Source of the DNA: Virgisporangium ochraceum
GTDB lineage: Bacteria; Actinomycetota; Actinomycetes; Mycobacteriales; Micromonosporaceae
Reading direction: 5' to 3'
Assembly (NCBI RefSeq): GCF_016863655.1
Contig: NZ_BOPH01000021.1
Coordinates: forward strand, 26,041 to 90,040
Length of the DNA: 64,000 bases
Under the pieces are notes generated by a model. That model was given only the letters and a program-made list of their open reading frames with translations, had not been told where the DNA came from and did not search any database. A program made the position numbers and the translations under genes. Of the stretch, positions 16,217 through 24,604 are shown one piece after another (positions within the stretch are counted from its first letter, which is position 1; every line of letters begins with the position of its first letter).

Positions 16217-16947
16217 CGGCCGAACTCCTCGCGCACCTTGTCGGCGACGCCCGACAGGTTCAGCTCGAACGTGAACCCCTGCTCGAACCGGTAGCTGCGC
16301 CGCACGTCCCACGGGTCGATGCCGTTGAGCGACTCCTTCGCCGCCCGGATCACGGCCGGGTCCTTCGCCGCGATCTCGCCCGCCACCGCGAACGCCGCGT
16401 CGCGCAGCTCCTCCCGGGGCACCACGCGCAGCACCGAGCCGTACGCGTGCAGTTCGGCCGCCGTCGCGGTCGCCGAGGTGTACACCATCGCCCGCATGCG
16501 GTGCTGCGGGACGAGCCGCGACAGGTGGGTCGCGGCGCCCAGCGCCCCGCGGTCGACCTCGGGCAGCCCGAACGTCGCGTCGTCGCTGGCGACGATGATG
16601 TCGGCGTTGCCGACGAGCCCGATGCCGCCGCCGAGGCAGAACCCGTGCACGGCCGCGACCACCGGCACCGGGCACTCGTACACGGCGGCGAACGCGGCGG
16701 CGCAGCCCTTGTTGACCCCGATCAGCGCCGTGAAGTCGGTGGCCTTCTGCAGCTCCTTGATGTCGACGCCGGCGTTGAACCCGCGCCCCTCGGCGCGCAG
16801 CACCACGACCCGCACCGCGGGGTCGGCGCCCAGCTCGCCCAGCACCGACGCCAGCTGGAACCACCCGGCGACCGGCAACGCGTTCACCGGCGGGTTGTCC
16901 ATGACGACCTCGGCCAGACCCAGCTCGTCCACAGTAGACGTGATCAC
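16213..16947 (-). CDS. echA20: EchA20, ring D-opening crotonase-family hydrolase
   Basis: 244 aa from GTG 16947 (GTGA overlap with the MaoC gene). Crotonase fold with GRGFNAGVDIKELQK and HGFCLGGGIGLVGNADI oxyanion-hole loops, and the ending FEQGFTFELNLSGVADKVREEF. Length and order next to ipd genes match Rv3550. In the described HIP pathway EchA20 hydrolyses the D ring of the bicyclic enone-CoA before IpdAB opens ring C. The frame is open up to 17160, but that extension overlaps the upstream gene and is not credible. Confidence 0.85.
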   Translation of the reverse strand: MITSTVDELGLAEVVMDNPPVNALPVAGWFQLASVLGELGADPAVRVVVLRAEGRGFNAGVDIKELQKATDFTALIGVNKGCAAAFAAVYECPVPVVAAVHGFCLGGGIGLVGNADIIVASDDATFGLPEVDRGALGAATHLSRLVPQHRMRAMVYTSATATAAELHAYGSVLRVVPREELRDAAFAVAGEIAAKDPAVIRAAKESLNGIDPWDVRRSYRFEQGFTFELNLSGVADKVREEFGR

Positions 16948-17366
16948 GACCCCACCTCGAACGTCGCCCAGCCCCGTACCGCCAGCGTGCCGTCCTGCGT
17001 GTGGCAGAACAGCTCCAGGTCGACCATCGACGCACCGTCCACGGTGTACTCCCGCTCGACCCGCCCCGAGCAGGAGACGGTGTCGCCCGGGAACACCTGG
17101 GCGGCGAACCGCACCTTGAACCGCCGCACGGCGTCGGCGCCGAGCCAGTCCGTCGCCCACGTCGCCATCAGCCCGGCCTGCAGCATGCCCAGCGACAGCG
17201 GCGCCGGCAGCCCGATCGACCGCGCGAACGGCTCGTCGTGGTGGATCGGGTTGAAGTCCCCCGACGCGCCCTGGTACTTCACGAGATCGGTGCGGGTGAG
17301 CGGCTCGACCACCAGCGGACCGGGCGGGCTCTGCCTGCTGTTGCCCTCGCGCAAGCGCCCGGTCAT
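16944..17366 (-). CDS. MaoC-like hot-dog dehydratase subunit
   Basis: 140 aa single hot-dog domain with the hydratase-2 signature SGDFNPIHHDEPFARSIGLPAPLSLGML, including the D-x4-H catalytic pair. It is followed and preceded by 4-nt overlaps. The neighbouring 135-aa protein lacks this motif, so the two probably form a HadAB/ChsH1-ChsH2-style heteromer in which this subunit carries the active site. The substrate is expected to be a steroid-derived enoyl-CoA. Confidence 0.82.
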   Translation of the reverse strand: MTGRLREGNSRQSPPGPLVVEPLTRTDLVKYQGASGDFNPIHHDEPFARSIGLPAPLSLGMLQAGLMATWATDWLGADAVRRFKVRFAAQVFPGDTVSCSGRVEREYTVDGASMVDLELFCHTQDGTLAVRGWATFEVGS

Positions 17367-17770
17367 GTCTCCACCCCCGTGAGCGTCGCCGTCGCCACGA
17401 GCGTTCCGGCCTCGTCGCGGAACTCGGTGACCATCACCGCGAACGTCAACGTGCTCCCGGACCGGCTGTCCTTCTCGTAGACCTCGGTGACCCGCGACGT
17501 GCCGATGAGCCGCTGCCCGGCCCGCGGCGGCGGCCCGTGGAACACGAACTCCTGCTCGGCGTGCAGCCCGCGGCTCTGGTCCATCGCCACCGCGCTCCAG
17601 GGGTCGGAGTCGCCGGTCTGCCAGAAGAACATGGTGGTGAGGAACGTCGGCGGGATCACCGGGCCGTCGGAGGACGACCGCACGGCGCGGGCGAACTCGC
17701 GGACCTTGCCGGCCTCGAGGTCCATGACGAACGGTTCACCGGTCGCGCCGACGGCGGCGGGGTCGACCAC
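17363..17770 (-). CDS. FAS1-type N-terminal dehydratase-domain protein (MaoC partner)
   Basis: 135 aa, GTG start with GGAGG upstream. The pattern IPPTFLTTMFFWQTGDSDPW followed by GLHAEQEFVFHGPPPRAGQRLIGTSRVTEVYEKDSRSG is that of HadA/FAS1-type dehydratase N-domains, which are catalytically silent hot-dog subunits. ATGA overlap with the MaoC gene indicates a stoichiometric complex. This pair is not among the KstR2 genes I know from M. tuberculosis, so it is a locus-specific addition. Confidence 0.8.
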   Translation of the reverse strand: MVDPAAVGATGEPFVMDLEAGKVREFARAVRSSSDGPVIPPTFLTTMFFWQTGDSDPWSAVAMDQSRGLHAEQEFVFHGPPPRAGQRLIGTSRVTEVYEKDSRSGSTLTFAVMVTEFRDEAGTLVATATLTGVET

Positions 17771-17780
17771 TGGTTCCTCC

Positions 17781-18548
17781 TTACGGATGCTGGCTGCTCA
17801 CCGAGACGACCTCGCCGACCATGTAGGACGCGTAGTCGCTCGCCAGGAACACGATCACGTTGGCGACCTCCCACGGCTCTGCCGCGCGGCCGAAGGCCTC
17901 CCGCGCGGTCAGCTCGGTGAGAAGCTCGTCGGTGGTGACCTTCGACAGGTGCGGGTGCATCGCCAGGCTGGGCGCCACCGCGTTGACCCGCACGCCCGCC
18001 TTCGCGGCCTCCAGCCCGGCGGTGCGGGTCAGCGCCATCACGCCGGCCTTCGCGGCGGCGTAGTGCGCCTGGCCCTCCTGCGCCCGCCACCCGGTCACCG
18101 ACGCGTTGTTGACGATCGCGCCGCGGCCGCGCGGCATCATGTGCCGCAGCGCGGCCCGGGTGCAGCGGAACGTGCCGGTGAGGGTCACGTCGAGCACGGT
18201 GTGCCACTGCTCGTCGGTCATGTCCACGATGGACGCCGTACCGCCGAGGCCGGCGTTGTTCACCAGCACGTCGAGGTGTCCGAAGTGGCCGACGGCGCGG
18301 TCGATGAGGTTCTGCACCTGCGCCTCGTCGGTGACGTCGCACGGTACGGCCAGCGGCTCGTGCCCGAGCACCCCGGCCAGCCGCTCGGCCGACTCGAGGA
18401 GGCGGCGCTCGTGCCGGTCGCTGATCGCCACGTCGGCACCCTCGAGCGCACACCGCTCCGCGGTCGCGTACCCGATCCCGGTTCCGGCAGCGGCGGTGAC
18501 GACGACGGTCCGACCCGCGAGAAGCCCACGCGCCGCGGGCGCCTTCAC
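17781..18548 (-). CDS. ipdF: IpdF, steroid ring C/D short-chain dehydrogenase
   Basis: 255 aa, GTG start (GTGA overlap). Strong resemblance to Rv3559c: opening GLLAGRTVVVTAAAGTGIG, ADVAISDRHERRL, LDVLVNNAGLGG, the catalytic S-VTGWRAQEGQAHYAAAK, and the distinctive ending ASYMVGEVVSVSSQHP. In the proposed pathway IpdF oxidises a hydroxylated indanone-CoA intermediate. The conserved cofactor loop TAAAGTGIG is intact. The gene lies downstream of ipdC and upstream of the hot-dog pair. Confidence 0.87.
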   Translation of the reverse strand: MKAPAARGLLAGRTVVVTAAAGTGIGYATAERCALEGADVAISDRHERRLLESAERLAGVLGHEPLAVPCDVTDEAQVQNLIDRAVGHFGHLDVLVNNAGLGGTASIVDMTDEQWHTVLDVTLTGTFRCTRAALRHMMPRGRGAIVNNASVTGWRAQEGQAHYAAAKAGVMALTRTAGLEAAKAGVRVNAVAPSLAMHPHLSKVTTDELLTELTAREAFGRAAEPWEVANVIVFLASDYASYMVGEVVSVSSQHP

Positions 18549-19159
18549 GAGGTCCTCCGCCGGTACTCGCCGAGCGGCACCGAGGTGCTCTCGTCACCGG
18601 GCAGCGTCGGGCGGTCGGGCTCGGCGGCCGGCAACGGGGTCACCTCGCGCATCGTCGCCCGGTACCGGACGCCGAGGTCCTGGTACACCTTCGTGCCGTT
18701 GGCCTTCCACGCGAGCTCCGCGTCGCTCAGGTCGCGGGTCACCTTCGCCGGGATGCCGCGCGCCAGGGTGCGCGGCGGTACCTCGAAGCCCTCCGGCACC
18801 ACGCTGTGCGCGGCGACGAACGCGTACTCCCCGATCACCGCGCGGTCCATCACCACCGCGTTCATGCCGATCAGCACCCCCACGCCGACGTGACAGCCGT
18901 GCAGGACCGCGCCGTGCCCGACGTGTCCGTCCCGGTCCAGCACCGCCACCGCGCCCGGGAAGCTGTGGAACACGCAGCTGTCCTGGAAGTTCGCGCCCTC
19001 CCGCACCTCGATACGGCCGAAGTCGCCGCGCACCGTCGCGAGTGGACCGACGAACGCGTGCGGTCCGATGTGGACGTCGCCGACCAGCACCGCCGTCGGG
19101 TGCACGAAAGCGGTCGGGTCGACGACGGGCACCAGCCCCTCGAACTCATACGCCGGCAT
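18545..19159 (-). CDS. Gamma-carbonic-anhydrase/PaaY-like hexapeptide-repeat protein
   Basis: 204 aa. Left-handed beta-helix hexapeptide repeats run from about residue 15 to 150 (VVDPTAFVHPTAVLVGDVHIGPHAFVG...). Histidines in GHGAVLHGCHVG match the metal site of gamma-CA/PaaY/CaiE proteins. PaaY acts as a thioesterase that clears dead-end CoA esters in phenylacetate catabolism, so a similar rescue role is plausible here. It overlaps ipdC by 14 nt and ipdF by 4 nt. Confidence 0.8.
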   Translation of the reverse strand: MPAYEFEGLVPVVDPTAFVHPTAVLVGDVHIGPHAFVGPLATVRGDFGRIEVREGANFQDSCVFHSFPGAVAVLDRDGHVGHGAVLHGCHVGVGVLIGMNAVVMDRAVIGEYAFVAAHSVVPEGFEVPPRTLARGIPAKVTRDLSDAELAWKANGTKVYQDLGVRYRATMREVTPLPAAEPDRPTLPGDESTSVPLGEYRRRTS

Positions 19160-20210
19160 CGAGCCTCCCCAGGCGTTGGAGAACCGCTTCCGCCTCCGCC
19201 ATGATGCGCCCGATCAGGTCAGCGCACGAGGGCAGGTCGTCGATGAGCCCGGTGACCTGACCGGTCGCCATCACGCCGGCCTCCGGCCGGTCGTCGACCA
19301 TCGCCGCCTTCAGCAGCATCGGGGTGTTCGCGGCGAGCAGCACCTGGCCGAGGCTCAGGTCGTGCGAGCGGCGCATCACCAGCCCCTCGCGCACCAGGTC
19401 GCGCCATTTCGCGCCGGTCACCTTGCGGAAGCCGGCGGCGCTGCGGGCGGCGCCGGCCAGTCGCCGGGTCCCGCCGCGTCCGGCGAGTCGCGCCACGGCG
19501 GGCGTGCGCAACAGGCGCTGCGGGACCCCGTCCAGCGCGTCGGTCACCACCGTGTCGTTCACCGACGCGGCGAGGTAGCGGGCCTTGACGGCCGCGCCGA
19601 CCGGGCTGTCGGAGGTCAGCAGGAACCGGGTTCCCATGGCGATGCCGGCCGCGCCGTACGCCAGCGCCGACACCAGCCCGCGTCCGTCGAAGTATCCCCC
19701 CGCCGCGATCACCGGGACGTCGACGGCGTCGACGATCTGCGGCACCAGCAACGACGTCGGCACCTGACCGGTGTGCCCGCCGCCCTCGGCGCCCTGCACC
19801 ACGACCGCGTCGACGCCCCAGGCGGCCACCTTCTCCGCGTGCCGCCGCGCGCCGACCGACGGCACCACGGCCACCCCGGCGTCCTTGAGCCGCGCGATGA
19901 GGTCGGGCTTCGGCGCCATGGCGAACGACGCGACCCTCACGTTCTCCCGGATCAGGAGGTCGACGCGTTCCTTGGCGTCCGGCGCGTCGGCCCGCAGGTT
20001 CACGCCGAAGGGTGCCGTGGTGCGCTCACGCAGGTCCCGTAGAGCCTTCTGCAGTTCCTGCAGCGAGAGCGTCGCGGCGGCCAGGATGCCGAGTCCGCCC
20101 GCGTTCGACGTGGCGGCGGTGAGGCCGGCGTCGGAGACCCAGCCCATGCCGGTCTGCACGATGGGGTAACGGATCCCGAACAGGTCGCACAGCGGCGTGC
20201 GGATGCTCAT
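19146..20210 (-). CDS. ipdC: IpdC, flavin-dependent NMO-family oxidoreductase
   Basis: 354 aa, same length as mycobacterial IpdC. TIM-barrel FMN protein of the nitronate monooxygenase/2-nitropropane dioxygenase family (YPIVQTGMGWVSDAGLTAATSNAGGLG, VVVQGAEGGGHTG, PVIAAGGYFDGRGLVSALAYGAAGIAMGTRFL). In steroid catabolism IpdC is placed at the step that makes the bicyclic enone-CoA substrate of EchA20. It begins directly after the IpdB stop codon with no gap. Confidence 0.87.
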   Translation of the reverse strand: MSIRTPLCDLFGIRYPIVQTGMGWVSDAGLTAATSNAGGLGILAAATLSLQELQKALRDLRERTTAPFGVNLRADAPDAKERVDLLIRENVRVASFAMAPKPDLIARLKDAGVAVVPSVGARRHAEKVAAWGVDAVVVQGAEGGGHTGQVPTSLLVPQIVDAVDVPVIAAGGYFDGRGLVSALAYGAAGIAMGTRFLLTSDSPVGAAVKARYLAASVNDTVVTDALDGVPQRLLRTPAVARLAGRGGTRRLAGAARSAAGFRKVTGAKWRDLVREGLVMRRSHDLSLGQVLLAANTPMLLKAAMVDDRPEAGVMATGQVTGLIDDLPSCADLIGRIMAEAEAVLQRLGRLDAGV

Positions 20211-20963
20211 CTACGCGACCTCACCGGACCGCTTGTCGGTCGGGTCGATCACGCGACGGATGAGGTCGAGCTCCTCCTCGGTCGGCTGCCGGGTCTCCGG
20301 TACGTCGTCGGCGACCGCGAGCTCGAACGCCGTCGCCGCCTGGATCTCCTCGACGGTGACGCCGGGATGCCGGGAGGCCAGCCGCATGCGGTGGTCGGGG
20401 GTGTCGAAGTCGAACACCCCGAGGTTGCTGACCACACGGCGCAGGTGGTGGTACCGGCTCGCCTCCGGACCCGCCGCCGCGGCCCGGTCGTACCCGATGC
20501 CACTGACCATGTCGACAGTGTCGACGAACGAGCGGGGCGCGTGCCGCGGAACCCAGTAGCTGGTCGGGTGGTTCACCGTGTTCCCCGGCGCGCCGCGCAC
20601 GCCGAGCAGCTGCACCTTGGGCTTGTGGAAGTCGCCGATCGCGGAGATGTTGGCGTTGCCGTACCGGTCGATCTGGCTCGGTCCCATCATCACGTGCCGG
20701 CGCCCCGACCACAGCACGTCGAACGCGAACCGGAACGGCATCCAGCCCTCGACGACCGGTGGCTTGTCACCGATCGCCCAGGTGCCCCGGGTCAGGTAGG
20801 CCTCGCCGTCGGTCAGCAACAGGTCGGGTTCGAACGTGGCGCGGGCGAGCCGCGCGCCGATCATCGGGATGAGACCGATGGGACTGGCGAGGATCTCGCC
20901 GTCGCCGCGCCAGGCCTCGGCACAGGCGACGACGCACACCTCGGCTCTCGTCGCGCCGCTCAT
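20211..20963 (-). CDS. ipdB: IpdB, beta subunit of the ring C-opening hydrolase
   Basis: 250 aa, ATG 20963 overlapping the ipdA stop by ATGA. CoA-transferase family I beta fold (TFEPDLLLTDGEAYLTRG, MMGPSQIDRYGNANISAIGD, NTVNHPTSYWVPRHAPRSF). IpdAB is described as a hydrolase that opens ring C of the CoA thioester after EchA20, although it has a CoA-transferase fold. The strict ipdA-ipdB coupling fits an alpha2beta2 enzyme. Longer readings to 21218 are shadows of ipdA. Confidence 0.88.
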   Translation of the reverse strand: MSGATRAEVCVVACAEAWRGDGEILASPIGLIPMIGARLARATFEPDLLLTDGEAYLTRGTWAIGDKPPVVEGWMPFRFAFDVLWSGRRHVMMGPSQIDRYGNANISAIGDFHKPKVQLLGVRGAPGNTVNHPTSYWVPRHAPRSFVDTVDMVSGIGYDRAAAAGPEASRYHHLRRVVSNLGVFDFDTPDHRMRLASRHPGVTVEEIQAATAFELAVADDVPETRQPTEEELDLIRRVIDPTDKRSGEVA

Positions 20964-21799
20964 GAGACGGCCGCCTGGTACGCGCCTTCGTCGACGTCGA
21001 GATATCGGGCCTGGAACGCCGCCCACGCCTCGGGATCGCCGGCCGCCTTCACGTACTCGCGCTGGAACGCCTCGTCGCGGCCGTAGTCGGGGTCGCAGGA
21101 CGTGAAGTGCGCGCCACCCGGCGCCTCCACCACCCCGCGCACCATGAACCGCTTGATGAGCAACGTCTGCACGGGCGCGGTGGCCGTCAGCTCCTCGGTC
21201 GGGACGATGCGCTCGCACGAGACGTAGGCGCGGTCGGCCGCGGCGCAGTACAGCTCGTCGAAGTACGGGTCGGGGCCGAGGTACTGGGCGTTGCCGTACT
21301 CGTCAGCCCGGTTCAGGTGCACCAGCGCCGCGTCGAGCTTCAACGCCGGCACGGCGACCAGTTCCTCGCCGCCGTACGGGTTGGCGACCGTGCGCAGGTC
21401 GGGGTTGACCGTCATGACGTCGGACCCGAGGCCGACGCGCGTGGGCAGGAACGGCAGGCGGTTCGCGGCCGCGTAGAGACCCCACTGCAGCATGCCCTCG
21501 TCGTACTCGGTGACCCGCACCGAGCCGGACTGGCGGGCGGCGCGGAAGTGCGGCTCCAGCGGGATCGAGTCCAGCGACACGAACCCGTAGACGAGGTGCT
21601 TCACCTTGCCCGCGGCCAGAAGCAGCCCGACGTCGGGGCCGCCGTAGCTGACCACGGTGAGGTCGGTGAGCCCGGACCGCAGGATCGCGCGTACCAACGA
21701 CATCGGCTTGCGCCGCGAGCCCCAGCCCCCGATGCCGATGGTCATGCCCGACGACAGCTCCGCCACGACCTCGGATTCGGTCATCCGCTTGTTCGCCAT
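20960..21799 (-). CDS. ipdA: IpdA, alpha subunit of the ring C-opening hydrolase
   Basis: 279 aa from ATG 21799 (a GTG two codons upstream at 21805 is also possible). Diagnostic stretches shared with Rv3551 are GMTIGIGGWGSRRKPMSLVRA, LTVVSYGGPDVGLL, YGFVSLDS, RLPFLPTRVGLGS and EAPGGAHFTSCDPDYGRDE. It is the first gene of a 13-gene, about 10.9 kb minus-strand run. Its promoter overlaps the KstR2-type operator at 21843-21856: TATGTT immediately after the operator is a good -10. Confidence 0.9.
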   Translation of the reverse strand: MANKRMTESEVVAELSSGMTIGIGGWGSRRKPMSLVRAILRSGLTDLTVVSYGGPDVGLLLAAGKVKHLVYGFVSLDSIPLEPHFRAARQSGSVRVTEYDEGMLQWGLYAAANRLPFLPTRVGLGSDVMTVNPDLRTVANPYGGEELVAVPALKLDAALVHLNRADEYGNAQYLGPDPYFDELYCAAADRAYVSCERIVPTEELTATAPVQTLLIKRFMVRGVVEAPGGAHFTSCDPDYGRDEAFQREYVKAAGDPEAWAAFQARYLDVDEGAYQAAVS

Positions 21800-21842
21800 C
21801 GTCACCTCTTGCGCTCGCGGCCGGTCGGGTCGGCGTCAACAT

Positions 21843-21856
21843 AGCAAGCGCTTGGT
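21843..21856. promoter_or_regulatory. KstR2-type operator 2 (kstR2-ipdA intergenic)
   Basis: AGCAAGCGCTTGGT, exact match to AnCAAGnnCTTGnT. On the minus strand the operator runs straight into TATGTT, so its last T is the first base of the presumed ipdA -10. On the plus strand TACGCT/TACACT (21861-21871) can serve kstR2. Repression of both directions is expected. Confidence 0.9.
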
Positions 21857-21943
21857 TGGTTACGCTACACTGCGCTGGGCGTTATCGCGGAGTACGCACC
21901 GAATACACTTCAGCTGCACCGGGAGACGAAACGAGAGGCGACC

Positions 21944-22540
21944 ATGGCGCGTGAACCCGGAGACCGTCGGGAACGGATCCTCGCGAGTGCCGCGGGACTG
22001 TTCGCCCGCAAGGGGGTCTCGGCGACGACGGTCCGGATGATCGCTGACGAGGTCGGCATGCTCTCCGGCAGCCTCTACCACCACTTCGACTCCAAGGAGG
22101 CGATGGTCGACGAGATCGTCGCGTCCTACCTGGAGGACCTGCGGATCCGGTACAAGGCGGTGCTCGCCCGCGACACCGACCCGCGCGCGAAGCTGCACGA
22201 CCTGGTGGTCGCCTCGCTCGAGGTGGTGGAGGCGCACCCGCACGCCACCGAGATCTACCAGAACGAGGTCAACTACCTCACGGAGATCGAGCGCTTCGGC
22301 TACCTCAAGAGCGCAGGCAAGGAGGTCCAGAGCACCTGGCTCGAGGTCATCAACGCCGGCGTGCGCGACGGGGTGTTCCGCGGTGACCTCGACCCGAAGG
22401 TGCTCTACCGCCTCATGCGCGACTCGGTGTGGCTGTCGGTGCGTTGGTTCAAGCCCACGAAGGACTACCCCGTGAGCCGGTTCGCGGAGGACTGCATCAG
22501 CCTGTTCCTCGACGGGCTGGGTACCAGGCCGCTGAACTAG
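21944..22540 (+). CDS. kstR2: KstR2, TetR-family repressor of HIP catabolism
   Basis: 198 aa. TetR HTH at about 12-58 (ILASAAGLFARKGVSATTVRMIADEVGMLSGSLYHHFDSKEAMVDEI). The ligand domain shares with Rv3557c the segments E.VNYL...RF.Y, VLNG/VINAGV.DGVFR.DLD.K and YR.MRDSVWLSVRW. KstR2 releases DNA on binding HIP-CoA made by FadD3. It is divergent from ipdA with its operator between them, which gives autoregulation. Its stop codon lies in the first of three 12-bp repeats. Confidence 0.9.
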   Translation: MAREPGDRRERILASAAGLFARKGVSATTVRMIADEVGMLSGSLYHHFDSKEAMVDEIVASYLEDLRIRYKAVLARDTDPRAKLHDLVVASLEVVEAHPHATEIYQNEVNYLTEIERFGYLKSAGKEVQSTWLEVINAGVRDGVFRGDLDPKVLYRLMRDSVWLSVRWFKPTKDYPVSRFAEDCISLFLDGLGTRPLN

Positions 22541-22578
22541 GCGCTGAACTAGGCGCTGAACTAGGCCCTGAACAGGCC
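22531..22578. repeat. Three tandem 12-bp repeats carrying stop codons on both strands
   Basis: GCTGAACTAGGC is repeated perfectly three times (22531-22566), with a degenerate fourth copy to 22578. Each copy holds TAG in the kstR2 frame and, on the other strand, TAG in the SDR frame. The first copy ends kstR2 and the third ends the SDR at 22561. Confidence 0.85.
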
Positions 22579-23406
22579 GAGCGGCTGAAGGCAGCCGGCC
22601 AGTTCCCCGGTGAAGGCGGCGGCCACCGCCTCCACCGTCCACTCTGGATCGTCGAGCCCGTCGCCGATCACCGCGGGGTGGCGGATCAGCGACAGCTCCG
22701 TGCCGTCCATCCGCACGACCTGGCCGTGCACCGACGCCGACAGGTCGGACAGCAGGTACACCACCGCGGGCGCGTTCTGCTCGGCGGGCTTCCCGATGTT
22801 CTGCCGCTGCGCCTTCTCCCCCAGGTGCTTCTCGAAGGCCTCGGCCATCCGGGTCTGTGCGTTCGGCGACACGGCGTTGACGCGGATCCCGCTGCCCGCG
22901 AGGTCGACCGCCCAGCAGTAGGTCAGCGACGCGACCCCGCCCTTGCTGGCGCCGTAGGCGCCCATGTCGGCGGACCCGGCGTGCGCCCCCGAGGTCACGT
23001 TGACGATCGAACCGCGCGTCATGGCGCGGATCGCGTGCAGCCCGCAGTACGCGGTGCCGAGCAGGTTCACCTCGACCACGGCGCGGAAGTCGTCGGGGTC
23101 CTGGTCGTACGGGCCCGCGAGCCGGAAGATGCCGGCGTTGTTGACCAGCCCGTCGATCGCCCCGAACGCGTCGACGCAGTGCGCCACGAGCGCTCCGGCG
23201 CCGTCCCACGACGCGATGTCCGACCCGTCGGCGACCGCCCGGCCGCCGGCGGCCCCGATCTCGGCGACCACCTCGCGCGCCCGCTCCACGTCGACGTCGT
23301 TGACCACGACCGCCGCGCCCTCCGCCGCGGCGAGGGTGGCGTAGGCGGCGCCGAGCCCGCGGCCCGCGCCGGTGACGACGACGGCCTTGCCGCGCAGGGC
23401 GTTCAC
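22561..23406 (-). CDS. Short-chain dehydrogenase, Rv3548c-like
   Basis: 281 aa, GTG start overlapping the fadA6 stop (GTGA). TGAGRGLG cofactor loop, VVVNDVDVERA, LVNNAGIFR and the catalytic S-GAHAGSADMGAYGASK are present. The C-terminal extension (QVVRMDGTELSLIRHPAVIGDGLDDPEWTVEAVAAAF) is longer than in simple SDRs and resembles the KstR2-regulon SDR Rv3548c. It is co-transcribed behind fadD3 and fadA6 and convergent with kstR2. Confidence 0.83.
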   Translation of the reverse strand: MNALRGKAVVVTGAGRGLGAAYATLAAAEGAAVVVNDVDVERAREVVAEIGAAGGRAVADGSDIASWDGAGALVAHCVDAFGAIDGLVNNAGIFRLAGPYDQDPDDFRAVVEVNLLGTAYCGLHAIRAMTRGSIVNVTSGAHAGSADMGAYGASKGGVASLTYCWAVDLAGSGIRVNAVSPNAQTRMAEAFEKHLGEKAQRQNIGKPAEQNAPAVVYLLSDLSASVHGQVVRMDGTELSLIRHPAVIGDGLDDPEWTVEAVAAAFTGELAGCLQPLGLFRA

Positions 23407-24593
23407 AGGCGCTCGACGACCATCGCCATGCCCTGCCCGCCGGCCGTGCACATGGTCTCCAGCCCGAACTGCCTGTCGCGCCACCGCAACGAGTTGACGA
23501 GCGTGGTGGCGATGCGGGCGCCGGTCATGCCGAACGGGTGCCCCAGCGCGATCGCTCCACCGTGGACGTTCACCCGCTCCGGATCCAGGCCGAGGTCGCG
23601 GATGACGGGCACCACCTGGGCGGCGAACGCCTCGTTGATCTCGACGAGGTCCACATCGGACACCGCGAGACCGGCGTTCGCCAGTGCCCGCCGTGACGCC
23701 TCGATCGGCCCGAGGCCCATGATCTCGGGGCTGAGCGCCGAGACACCGGTCGACACGATGCGCGCCAGCGGTTGCAGCCCGAGCTCGTTGGCGCGCGACG
23801 CGCTCATCACCACCACCGCCGCCGCGCCGTCGTTGAGCGGGCACGCGTTGCCGGCGGTGACCGTCCCGTCGGGACGGAACACCGGCGCGAGCGTCGACAC
23901 CCTGGCCAGCGTCGTGCCCGCGCGGGGACCGTCGTCCTTCGCGACGACCGTGCCGTCGGGCCGGGTCACCGGCGTGATGTCGACGTCGAAGAAGCCGTCG
24001 GCGATCGCCTTCTCGGCCAGGTTCTGGCTGCGGACCGCGAACTCGTCCTGGTCCTCCCGGCTGACGCCGCGCAACTGCGCGACGTTCTCCGCGGTGAGCC
24101 CCATGGCGATGTGCAGGTCGGGAAGCCCGCCGTTCTCCCGCGGATCGACCCACCGGTCGGCGGGCTCGAACGCCGGGAAGGCGGGGTTTCTCGTGTCGGG
24201 CATGCCGTCGGCCTTGCCCCGGTCGTACCGCGACACCGACTCGGCGCCGGCGGCGAGGAACGCGTGCCCCTCCCCGGCCCGGATCGCGTGGAACGCCATC
24301 CGGATCGCCTGCAGCGACGACGCGCAGTACCGGTTCACGGTGGTGCCGGGCACGCCGTCGAGGCCGAGGCGCACCGCCACCGACCGGGCGAGGTTGTACC
24401 CCTGCTCGCCCGCCGGCTGGGCGCAGCCCATCATGATGTCGTCCAGTGTGGACGGATCCAGCGCGGAAACCTGGCCGAGGGCCGCCCGCGCCATCTCCAC
24501 GGCCAGGTCGTCGGCGCGCATGCCGGCGAGCGATCCCTTGTGCGCGCGTCCGATCGGCGAACGCGCCGCCGCCACGATCACCGCATCCGTCAC
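23403..24593 (-). CDS. fadA6: FadA6, steroid-locus thiolase
   Basis: 396 aa, GTG 24593 with AAGGGGG upstream. Thiolase catalytic residues are all visible: Cys in NRYCASSLQAI (about 90), His in GGAIALGHPFGMTGA and Cys in ETMCTAGGQG. The family-specific stretch DRWVDPRENGGLPDLHIAMGLTAENVAQLRGVSRE is that of FadA6/FadI-type thiolases. In HIP degradation FadA6 cleaves the ring-opened 3-oxoacyl-CoA. It lies between fadD3 and an SDR in one coupled operon. Confidence 0.85.
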   Translation of the reverse strand: MTDAVIVAAARSPIGRAHKGSLAGMRADDLAVEMARAALGQVSALDPSTLDDIMMGCAQPAGEQGYNLARSVAVRLGLDGVPGTTVNRYCASSLQAIRMAFHAIRAGEGHAFLAAGAESVSRYDRGKADGMPDTRNPAFPAFEPADRWVDPRENGGLPDLHIAMGLTAENVAQLRGVSREDQDEFAVRSQNLAEKAIADGFFDVDITPVTRPDGTVVAKDDGPRAGTTLARVSTLAPVFRPDGTVTAGNACPLNDGAAAVVVMSASRANELGLQPLARIVSTGVSALSPEIMGLGPIEASRRALANAGLAVSDVDLVEINEAFAAQVVPVIRDLGLDPERVNVHGGAIALGHPFGMTGARIATTLVNSLRWRDRQFGLETMCTAGGQGMAMVVERL

Positions 24594-24604
24594 AGCGGAC
24601 CCCC

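Noticed and set aside
15071..17035. A 654-codon fusion of an N-terminal extension with FadE31
   Set aside because: The extra N-terminus overlaps echA20 and the MaoC gene in another frame and has no homology features. A GTGA-coupled start at 16216 explains the gene.
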